From: Rhizopus sp. PT2906
Taxonomy: Eukaryota > Mucoromycota > Mucoromycetes > Mucorales > Rhizopodaceae
Direction: 5' to 3'
Assembly (NCBI GenBank): GCA_025529335.1
Contig: JAMYHX010000386.1
Coordinates: 1-41,998, forward strand
Length of the DNA stretch: 41,998 bases
Each line of letters opens with the position of its first letter. Within the stretch, counting starts at the first letter, position 1. Made by a program: the position numbers and the translations under genes. The notes under the pieces are model-generated. The model did not search any database. It saw nothing but the letters and a program-made list of their open reading frames with translations, and was not told the DNA's origin. Below, piece after piece: positions 32,736 through 41,348 of the stretch.

Positions 32736-33892
32736 ATGGAAAACAACGACAACCAAAGTACAACCAGCTGCTCTTCCTGCCATGCACCTTTACCCGTTGA
32801 TTCACGTCATCGTACCTGTCAAGCATGCAGAGAACGAGTAGCAGAATCACGCCGCAGACGTCGAGCTGAATAAGAAGAAGAAACTGATGCTGCTACTAGA
32901 CCTAGAGGAAGACCAAGAAGAACAGTCAAGCCTTCGATGCTGAAAGTAGACCCAGGGGTAGGCCCAGGGCAGAACCTGCTGCCTATATCTCGCAGCATTC
33001 TCGCCTTCGTCCTTTAGTCCTTGGGAGTATGGACAAGGAATGTCTCCACTGTCACGCCTTGCACTGGATCGATGAAACGCAAGATACATCATCTTTGAGA
33101 AATCCTAGCTGGGAATCATGCTGCAAGCAGGGATCAGTCCAGTTGCAGCTCTTGTCTGATCCACCTGAGTACTTGAAGGACTTGCTTGCAAGTACAAACA
33201 CTCAAGGAAGGCACTTTAAGGGCAACCTTCGTCAATATAACGCTGCCTTCGTGTTTACCTCTTTGGGATGTGACCTTGTCTCGGCTGAGGATTGCGCCAA
33301 CAACAACGGTAACAACAATAACAATAGAGATGGATTGGATGCCTTTCAGATACATGGCGTACTTTGCCACCGTCAAGGCCCCTTGACTCTAGTTGAAAGC
33401 AGTGAGCCCTTCTTATGCTCAGCTATATATCTTTGATCCTTTTTATGCCGCTGAACGAAGACAAGCCCGAAATAGCAACCTTGATCTTGAGATCATTAGG
33501 GGCTTTCAGCTATGCTTGCTCAATGCAATCCCTTTGCAAGCGTATATCGTCATACACATGAGATATTGAGCAACCATGAAACCGACAGTAATAATTATCA
33601 AACAGAAACTAATACACCGTACATTGTTATCAGCCCTTCCATGAGAATGCGTTTGATCGAAGGAGGTGACAGACGTATTCAGAATTTGCCAACAATGGAA
33701 GAAGTTACTGCAGTCATCCCTATTAAGTATAGCGACAGAAACTTCCGTGACATCGTTTTCACCTTGAGAAGCAATAACAGTCTTCGTCACAATATTGGAT
33801 TTGAGCAGCACTTCCAGCGTATCAGCCAGACGCATGCTGCATACGTGTGTACGGATGGCGTACTGCCATTTCCTCATGGAACATGTGGGTGA
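32736..33892 (+). pseudogene. Degraded Helitron Rep/helicase, N-terminal fragment
   Basis: Pieces in changing frames read through the N-terminal part of a Helitron replicase. First is a Cys-rich finger and basic stretch (CSSCHAPLPVDSRHRTCQACR, then AT-hook-like RPRGRPRR). Next is ECLHCHALHWIDET...SCCKQGSV, then GNLRQYNAAFVFTSLG, FQIHGVLCHRQGPL, IFDPFYAAERRQARN, LPTMEEVTAVIPIKYSDRNFRDIV, and finally ISQTHAAYV...LPFPHG. These are typical of the Helitron_like_N region that precedes the HUH domain. Homology stops near 33892, before the Rep HUH motif and the Pif1 helicase. Damage seen: TAA at 32871, frameshifts near 32960, near 33405 and near 33515. It is a nonfunctional 5' fragment, on the same strand as the Fanzor gene that follows. 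Confidence 0.82.
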
Positions 33893-34209
33893 CGTTGCTG
33901 GGGTTTGTGCTTCTTCTTTTCCCTATTTACTATTACTTCTTTTACCACTGTTCCTGATGCTTCGATGATGATTCATGACCACCGTGTGTCATTTTAGTAT
34001 CCTTATCCATCGCTTTTATAAAGAAAACTGCTTTGAGGATCACACTAAGAAGTGCAGTGTGTCGAAAGTGGTGTGCTTTTTTAATCGAGAACCATTTTAC
34101 TATCAAATAAAATATGATTAATTAATAAAAACAATGTTGTCGATCGTTAATTTAACATGATGAGGCTATCCGCAGTTACTTTCCCCTTTCTTCTTTTCTT
34201 TACTTCAAT
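33893..34209. other. Region between the Helitron fragment and the Fanzor gene
   Basis: No gene. It contains the hairpin-forming CACACT...AGTGTG near 34041-34061 and a T/C-rich leader just before the Fanzor start. It may hold the left end of the Fanzor-bearing element. Confidence 0.4.
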
Positions 34210-37148
34210 ATGAAGCGAAAGAAAGACGATGACCCTCCGCCTCCAAAGGCAAAGCGAAATAAAGGGAAAGGTATGTAAGATGTATAGTCGATATGACATA
34301 TATTAAGTGTCCATTAGCCGTCGATCGCGGATTCCTTTCTCTGTTTGCATAAACGCAAGCAAATTTATTCAAAAACACAGCTTTTGAAGCAAGCGATGAT
34401 GATTTTCAAGAAACACCCTTACTTAGAAAAGGTAAAGATAAACATCTATTAGTTCTATCTGTTTTATAACAGATCGTTGTAATAGATAAGAACATCCGTA
34501 CTACTTTGAAAGCTATTAAAGACACATCTGCTCCTGGTCCTTCAAATGTTGTCATCAATGAAAAGACATCTATACCTATAGTCAACAAAGATACAAGTGT
34601 TCAAGCTGTATTACCTGCTCCTACTCCTTCCACTAGCTGTACTTCTGCCCCCATCAAGACCTCCAAGAAATATCAAGACAAGGTTGATAAGACTGAAGCA
34701 CTTAAAAAGGAGAAAGAAAAGAATAAGGCGTCAAATAATGAGCAAAAACAAGTACGATGTCCTACTTGTGGTGGAACTGATCACTCTCGCTCCTCCAGCA
34801 AGTTATGTCCTATGAATAAGGCGAAAACGAAGCCTCCAAAGCCTAAGAATACCGTCGAGAAAACTTTTGTAATCAAGACATCTTTGTCCAATACCTGCAA
34901 ATATCCCAAGTTCGTTACTTTGGTTCAAGAAGTAGTTGACCACATTACTCAATTAGTATACGCTAGCTCCATCTTTGCTAATTACTATTTCTTGGAACTT
35001 CTCGAGAATGGTGAAGAACTACCTGTAGTCACTCAAAACCTGTTCTATAACGTATTTTCCATCTTTGCTGGCCAAGGAAAACATACCTCTGATAGTATCA
35101 AGAAGAGCCTCAAGACCTTTTGTCAATCTACTTCTCTTACTCAATCTGATTTAGACAAGTACGCAAGTAAAGGATATATGACTATTGTATCTTCTATAGC
35201 TAAGCAATATGAAACTTTGGTCCGCAACTACGTATGTTCTACTTACGAAGATCGAACTCTCAGACATATCCTTAATGTCCTGTCCGAAAAGACCTCTCCT
35301 TACTTTTGTGGTGATAGCTTAACAGTCAAACAACGCAAGTCTTTAGCCAAACACATCTTTCAACAAAAGATAAACCCTAAATCTGCCTGGCCATCCACTG
35401 TAGACCGAATTGAGCGACATGAAACCATTGCCAATAACTTTCTTAGTTTCTGGTCAACTTGCGATGCTTCCAATGATGCTGACGTACCAAGTGAAGCTAA
35501 TATGAATGCCAAACCTCAGTGCTACATGAAATGGTTACACTTTATTCAGAAAGAAATGGAACAAAAGAAGTTCATTCAAGAAATGAAACCTCAAGACAAA
35601 GCATCAAGTAGTTATGTCCATCGAAAGTTACAAGAACTTCCTTTTGTCAAGAAGCTGAATACAAGCAAGTAAAGATCATTAAAGGAAAACACGCTGACCG
35701 CTATCAATTCCAACAAGGCTTTAGAAATAACAAGCAAACTGAAGAACATTGATAAAAAGGATATTGATGCTGTTCAAACCTTTATCAAAACTGTACAAGC
35801 AAGAATTCAAGACAAGACCTTCATGCCTCTCAAATACACTGACCCTCGAGGATCAAGATACTTTTCTTTACTTCCTCTGTACAAGATTGATTCCAAGGGT
35901 ATACAGATTGATGCTCAATCTTTCTGGAAGCTTGCCAAACAATGTGACAACAAGATCAAACCAGGTCAAAAGAATGATAATGACTTAACTTTATGGTACT
36001 TTAATGTCTTTGATTTTTCAAAAATAGGCTACAAGACGCTCGAAAGCTTAACCTCACGTCCAAAGAAGTTTGCGTACGTATGCTTACATGTCTTTTCTAT
36101 GGGTCTAAGCAAATGTTGTCAATGTAGAAATGTGATTACTACTGATGGTTATGCTGTATCTTTCATGTTTAAGAAAACTGTCTCCATCCAAGATGAACCT
36201 AGAAAAGAACCAAAAACACCCAAGGATTTTTCTGATATCGTTGACGATGCTGAAATTTGGGCTGTTGATCCTGGTATATCAACTATCTTTACTGCAGTTG
36301 ACTCTACAGAACATGAACGTGTCCGAACTACAAGCTTGGAAGAATACTATCATTTATGTGGTTACAATCTTGCTACAGGAAGATGAAAAGAACACCAAGA
36401 GTGTCATTTAGACGAATTTAAGTATATTGGTGAATTACCTACTTTAAAAACTGCAAACTTGACCTCATTTTTACTAGCTGCTTCTACACGTCTACAAAAC
36501 TATCAAAGAATCCATAACTACTATTGTCAAGATAAATGGTATGTCGCTCTCTTACATGGTGTGTATTTTAATAACGTTGCGTATGACATATGTCTCAAAA
36601 GTTAAAGTTCAAGACTTATATAAACAAGCAAAAAGGAATTCAAGAAATTGTTAAAAGACTCTTTGACAACAGCAAAAAGTATAGCAAAACAAGCACAGTT
36701 GGCGCTAAAAACCAAAACTCAAACAAAATCAAAGATGTACCTTTACCTCCTGCTGACCTTCTTTCCTCCTCTCAACGGAAGCGGATCATTGCGTTCGGAA
36801 ATGGTTCTTTTTGTTCAAGTATGAAGGGGAAACGAGCTGCACCTACTAGACGTATTACTGAAGAAATTAAACGAAAATGCAAACAATCCAACGGGGGAGG
36901 CCGAATTTGTTTCGGTTGACGAGTACTTAACGAGTCAGATTTGTAACAAGTGCAAATCCAAACAATTAAACAATATCTCAATTACTGGATCAAAGCGAAG
37001 AGTATACTCTGTCCTCAAGTGTGAATCTTGTGATACGGTTTGGAATCGCGATGTGAATAGTGCATTAAATATATACGGTATCTTTGTTTACAAATCAAAA
37101 CACGATAATGAAAGTCCTCCCTCCTTCAAAAGACCTTCAGAAGACTAA
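34210..37148 (+). pseudogene. Fanzor1-type RNA-guided endonuclease, interrupted
   Basis: Probable exons are 34210-34270, 34381-34431 and 34486-37148. The N-terminus is basic (MKRKKDDDPPPPKAKRNKGK), then low-complexity sequence and a zinc knuckle CPTCGGTDHSRSSSKLCP (about 34758-34811). A long helical region follows, then the RuvC-like core: WAVDPGIS with catalytic Asp (36267-36269), the EEYYHLCGY segment, FGNGSF (about 36797-36814), VDEYLTS (Glu 36921-36923), the CNKC...CESC zinc finger, and WNRDVNSALNI with the third acidic residue (Asp 37050-37052). This order is that of Fanzor1, the eukaryotic relative of TnpB, which cuts DNA guided by an RNA from its own locus. Breaks: TAA 35670-35672, TGA 36384-36386, frameshift between about 36560 and 36603, and frameshift at the G-run 36893-36897. 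Both stops are flanked by continuous homologous reading, so introns do not explain them. The copy is probably inactive but recent. Confidence 0.85.
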
Positions 37149-37165
37149 CGGTGCTCCCTGGATTT

Positions 37166-37193
37166 AATGCGCTGTCCATAACGGCAGTGCATT
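37166..37193 (+). ncRNA. Stem-loop just after the Fanzor gene, candidate part of the guide RNA scaffold
   Basis: AATGCGCTG (37166-37174) pairs with CAGTGCATT (37185-37193) as a nine-base stem with one G-U pair and a ten-base loop. It lies 18 bases after the stop codon. In TnpB and Fanzor loci the guide RNA overlaps the 3' end of the gene and runs through the element end into the flank. The position fits, but nothing here proves transcription or function. Confidence 0.3.
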
Positions 37194-37360
37194 TCTTAAC
37201 GCCTTGGTAAGTATAAAATGAATAATATGTTGTTTTTTATTCATTAGTTTTCTAGTTATATAAATACACGCTTTCTAATGATGACTCTGATGATAGTAGT
37301 TTTACATTCCTCTATTTTTATTTATTAGTCTCCTCTTTCTATTTCTTACAATGTTTATTT

Positions 37361-37780
37361 TTACCTTTGCTTCATTTGCATAATAAGAGCAACCTTCTTG
37401 CTGACCATAGCACCAAACAACTTTCTGTTACGCTCCATGTTCTTTCGTCTTCTGGCTACAGCAGGCTTCTCATAGCGAAGATTAGCACGCAGTTCCTTAC
37501 GAACGTTGTTTTGCATCAAGATATTGTTTAAACGACGATAAGCGATATTAGGATTGTGCACATTGCCAATGGATCGGCCAAGGTAGGGATTAAGAGAGTT
37601 GGGAAGCTCTTTAGGCTGAAGAATGGTAGATCCTACTACTGCTGGCATCACAGGGGGTTCAGGACTATCTCCCACAACATTTTTTGATTTTCTGCATACA
37701 CTAGTTGTTGACAGTTGTCTAGCCCATTCCATGGGCTTTAATGTGCTCTTTGGAAAGTTGAATAATCGAAGCATGTTCAT
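37361..37780 (-). CDS. MRP21: Mitochondrial small-subunit ribosomal protein bS21m
   Basis: A single exon of 139 aa. The first 30 residues (MNMLRLFNFPKSTLKPMEWARQL) look like a mitochondrial presequence. The C-terminal half is the bS21 domain: AYRRLNNILMQNNVRKELRANLRYEKPAVARRRKNMERNRK and a basic Lys/Met end. bS21 is a small basic protein of the platform of the small ribosomal subunit; the fungal form (Mrp21) has a longer N-terminus, as here. It is a normal intact copy lying about 200 bases after the Fanzor gene on the opposite strand. Confidence 0.88.
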   Translation of the reverse strand: MNMLRLFNFPKSTLKPMEWARQLSTTSVCRKSKNVVGDSPEPPVMPAVVGSTILQPKELPNSLNPYLGRSIGNVHNPNIAYRRLNNILMQNNVRKELRANLRYEKPAVARRRKNMERNRKLFGAMVSKKVALIMQMKQR

Positions 37781-37929
37781 TTGAAAGAAAGAGAGAGAAA
37801 GGGGGTTACAGCCTGGGCAGCTTCAAGAAAAAAGGTCACAAATCATAACCTGCTTGTTTTCAAAATCCGATTGCATCCTCTTTCAATGCATGTATAAATC
37901 TTTTGATGTATGTTTATTAGATATATGTC

Positions 37930-38844
37930 TTAATCAAGTGTACTTATTATATATGCCAAATGAGATCCGCTAAATGTAGGTGATATAACTTGTGTTTGCT
38001 CTGAGTGGTGTTCCTTTGGAGGTGGCTCGTTTCTAGCACGCTTGTTTAGTACAGGTGATACATAATGATCTTTTTGTTGCTGTACGCTTTGTTTTTTATC
38101 TGGATGTGGGAGAGTGAACGGATAAGGAAGATTGCTCAGCCCCTTGTGATAGCTAAGAGCGGTATGCTCATAGAATGACAGCCTACTTAAATTTTCCTTT
38201 TGTTGATGTGAACTAGTAGATGGCTGTTCATCTGGTCTGATACTCATACGTCTCGACACACGCTCTACAGCCACTGAGATTAAGGGCTCAGGCATACTGT
38301 GTTTCAAGAGATTATTTTGTGCTTGCTTATTTATGCGGTATACATGTAAATGCTGATCAATGGTCAATGGACGATCAAGAGAATTTGAATCAATTTCATA
38401 ATGTGCATATAGCTTTGGTTTTAGATACGTAGTGTCTGTCACTACAGGCAACTTTCTTCTTTTTGTTCTCATCGACATGTGTGTTTTGTAATGCTGCATC
38501 ATGTTATCCTGGCGAGAGAACCTTGATTGACAGCCTGGGAAGAGACATGGAAAGTTCTTTTCCCCTGTGTGAATACGATTGTGTCTTGACAAATGGCCAC
38601 TAAATCACAGTTTAATCACTTGTAAGTAGATAAATATATTTTACCTTGTAGTGAATATTTTATTGCAACCAGGTGCAGTACAAGCATATCTGCGTTTTCC
38701 ATCTTCAGTGATAATCTTTTGTGGGTTTGCTTTCATCTTGTCGGAACGAGAATCCGGTGGTTGAAAGTCATAATTGTTGTCATTAAGTAGGTTGATATGA
38801 CGACCAGCTGAATTGGGTATCAAAAAGCTTGATAGTTCAATCAT
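37930..38844 (-). CDS. Two-finger C2H2 transcription factor
   Basis: Two exons (38645-38844, 37930-38599) give 289 aa; the 45-base intron lies inside finger 1. Finger 1 is at residues 55-77 (CTAPGC...HLSRHNRIH) and finger 2 at 85-107 (CLFPGC...MMQHYKTH), joined by a TGEKN linker. The spacing C-x4-C-x12-H-x3-H and the GHLSRHNRIHTGEKNFPC string resemble fungal Nrg1/Msn2-like stress or carbon regulators. The rest is disordered, with a basic patch MRTKRRK after finger 2 and Ser/Gln-rich sequence that gives no further hint. Target genes cannot be inferred. Its upstream region is divergent from the DapA-like gene with about 1 kb between. Confidence 0.85.
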
Positions 38845-39913
38845 TTTTATTGTAGAGTGAGAAAATAAAGAAAAAAGAAAATGATGAAATAGATCCTTTC
38901 TAAGAAGTCAAACTTTCAAAAGCCATATTTTCTATCTCCGCTTTTCTTTTTTTTTTACTCCCCTAGACCCTGACAGTCCTATGAAAGGGCTCAGTTGCTT
39001 TTTAAAAAGGGAATATTTACCCTTGTTTTTTATTGCCAAGGCAACATTAACTTGAATTATGTCATTTTATTCCCTTTTATATATTTTTCTTTAATACTTG
39101 CTCTGTATTTCTTTTCCTTTGATTTCTTTTTATGGGATTCTTTATAAGTAAAAACTAAGGGAAGGGCAATTACCCCAGGTGCTGAAATATTCAATCACCG
39201 CAGCAAAACGTGTGGTATGCCTTCTTTCTTTAATTTGTTTCAGTTTAATGTAATGAAAGATATGAATATATGTGAGATGGTCTTTTTTTACTAACGAGAT
39301 ACATATTTGCTCATATTAAGCAATTATAAAAATAAAAAATATTCATGGTCTTTTGCCTTCATTAAAAAAGAGGCCACAATTGACAACAAACACGAATAAA
39401 GCTTAAGTTTTTGCGATAGTACAAACAGTCATAAAAAATAAACCGTCGTCAATATTTCAAGGAGTAAAGTTCAAAGATGATAATTGTCTTGAGACGTCAA
39501 GCGAAAAGATACTCTGCAGTAGAGTCAATAGTGCTTTTTAGATATTTATAAAAACCTTTTATGGCTCATGATTTATCAATATCATGTAGCAAAGTCAGCT
39601 AGTAATCAAGTGTATAGGCGACCACTAGTTCAAATATAGGAATGATATACTGATAAAGTATGCAAACACGACAGCTTTCTAACAATGATTTTGATCGGTC
39701 TTAAAAAAATGATCAGCAGCGCAATCCTCGGCAGCCTGGATAAATTTCCTTTTTCCTTTTTAGTTTTTTGTGCTCCTACTGCTTTTGTTTGTGTTTAGCA
39801 GCTAAGGACTGTTTTTATTGGCTACTTCTTAGTCAGCCATTAAGGTTATTAAGCAAAGCGACAAGCCCTGTTTTTTTATTCTTTACTTTTCGTGTTGATT
39901 TTATCTTTATACA
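38845..39913. other. Divergent intergenic region
   Basis: No gene is supported in about 1.07 kb. It is AT-rich. A T/C-rich tract with TTTATCTTTATACA lies just upstream of the DapA-like start. Promoters of the C2H2 gene (left) and the DapA-like gene (right) must lie here. Confidence 0.5.
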
Positions 39914-40798
39914 ATGGCACAATTCATTCCTTATTCAGTTGCAATGGTTACTCCATTCACCCATGAAGGCTGTCTCGATGTGGCTTCTGTACCAGCTGTG
40001 GTGAGATACTATCTGGATCAAAACATCCCTGGTTTGCTTGTCAGCGGGTCGACTGGCGAACAACACTGCATGACGATTGCAGAGCGTAAGCAGTTGTATC
40101 ACTTGGTTGCAAAGGCAGCTGCTGGGAAATGTCAACTTTACGCAGGTGTTGCCGCGTTCAAGACTCAAGATGCAAAGGAACTAGCACAAGCAGCAAAAGA
40201 AGCCGGCTTTTCGGGTATCATGCTTGGATTCCCTCCGTATCGCCGCCCGTCGCAAGCAGAAGCTGAGGCATATGTAAAGCAAGTCGCAGAAAGCGTAAAA
40301 GAACTGCCCATTTTTCTTTATAACAATCCTCCCAGAACTGGATTCGACTTGGAACCGGAGACGTTTGTTCGTATTGCGAAAACAGTTGATAATGTCTGCG
40401 GAATAAAGGAAGCCGGAAATCCCGAAAATGTAAACAAAATCAAGCCTGCTCTGGGGGATACTGTAGATACATATAGTTTCTTTACCGGGAGCGATTCAGA
40501 CTTTATTGACCAATTCGTAACAAAAGGATACACTGGAATAACATCGATTGCCGGAAATGTTTATCCGGATCAATGCAAGAGTATTGTTGATCATTTACTG
40601 AAAAATCAAACCGAACAAGCCAGAAGAATCTGGGAAAAAATTGCCGTTGGAGTTGAACTTTTGCAAAAAGCGGGAATGGTTCCAAGCATCAAGTACATCT
40701 TACGTAAGAAAAATGTTCCTGTCGGTTACTGCCCTCCTCCACTTTTGGACATTAACGACGACGTGAAGCAAGCATTAGATAAGATCTTTTTCGCATAA
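39914..40798 (+). CDS. DapA / N-acetylneuraminate lyase family aldolase
   Basis: An intronless frame of 294 aa, the usual length of the family. It is a TIM-barrel class I aldolase: VSGSTGEQ (about 44-50), the proton-shuttling Tyr136 in LYNNPPRTG, the Schiff-base Lys165 in GIKEAGNP, and FFTGSDSDF. Family members make dihydrodipicolinate, or split 4-hydroxy-2-oxoglutarate, 2-keto-3-deoxy sugar acids or sialic acid. Fungi make lysine by the aminoadipate route and do not need a DapA, so a sugar-acid or hydroxyproline-type substrate is more likely. The lack of introns in an intron-rich window and partly different codons (GCG, CCG, CGC, GGG) hint at bacterial origin; this is inference. Its stop is 28 bases from the stop of the GNAT gene. 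Confidence 0.85.
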   Translation: MAQFIPYSVAMVTPFTHEGCLDVASVPAVVRYYLDQNIPGLLVSGSTGEQHCMTIAERKQLYHLVAKAAAGKCQLYAGVAAFKTQDAKELAQAAKEAGFSGIMLGFPPYRRPSQAEAEAYVKQVAESVKELPIFLYNNPPRTGFDLEPETFVRIAKTVDNVCGIKEAGNPENVNKIKPALGDTVDTYSFFTGSDSDFIDQFVTKGYTGITSIAGNVYPDQCKSIVDHLLKNQTEQARRIWEKIAVGVELLQKAGMVPSIKYILRKKNVPVGYCPPPLLDINDDVKQALDKIFFA

Positions 40799-40826
40799 TA
40801 AATACTATTTATTTTTCTATATTGTT

Positions 40827-41348
40827 CTAAATGTTTAAGATCATGATTTCATCCGTATCCAGCTTATCACCCAGTTTAAAAGTATGAGCACCGACTTTTC
40901 GGAAACCTTGACTCTTGTAAAACCTAATTGCTGACGGGTTGAATTCCCAAACGCCAAGCCAAATTGTTTTCTTGCCAAGTTCTTTTGCTTTGGAGATACA
41001 TTGTGTAAGCATCTTCTTTCCAATCCCCTTTCCGGCATATCGCTTGTCAACATAGATTCGCCATAACTCTATTGCTTCTGGATCACCAACAAAGTCGTAC
41101 ACTGTTTTATTCTGTCTCAACTGACAGTATGCAATGGGTTTATCTTCATCATCGAATACCATATAGGTATAGATGGAAGGATCGTTCAATTCTTGTGTTT
41201 GAATTTCTGGTGTAAAAGCTGATTCAAGGTATTTCTTGAGGTCTTCAGGGGTATTGGAGTCACCAAACGTTTCCGCAAAAAGCTTTGCACCAATTTCTGA
41301 GAGTGTTGAGGCATAGCTGGAATCAATCTGCAACATTTTGATGGTCAT
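40827..41348 (-). CDS. GNAT acetyltransferase, PaiA-like
   Basis: An intronless frame of 173 aa (161-173 depending on start; MTIKM at 41348 is the first ATG, MLQIDSS at 41336 also possible). Features of the bacterial spermine/spermidine acetyltransferase PaiA group are clear: the FAETFGDSNTPEDLKKYL start, ELWRIYVDKRYAGKGIGKKML (acetyl-CoA pyrophosphate loop, Q/RxxGxG type), IWLGVWEFNPSAIRFYKSQGF, and the end HTFKLGDKLDTDEIMI. The acceptor could be a polyamine or another amine. It is tail to tail with the DapA-like gene, and both lack introns. Confidence 0.85.
   Translation of the reverse strand: MTIKMLQIDSSYASTLSEIGAKLFAETFGDSNTPEDLKKYLESAFTPEIQTQELNDPSIYTYMVFDDEDKPIAYCQLRQNKTVYDFVGDPEAIELWRIYVDKRYAGKGIGKKMLTQCISKAKELGKKTIWLGVWEFNPSAIRFYKSQGFRKVGAHTFKLGDKLDTDEIMILNI

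Noticed and set aside
35655..35690. Tiny intron to remove the Fanzor TAA (GTAAAGATCATTAAAG)
   Set aside because: Only 16 bases, far below the 45-60 base introns of this genome; a nonsense change is simpler.
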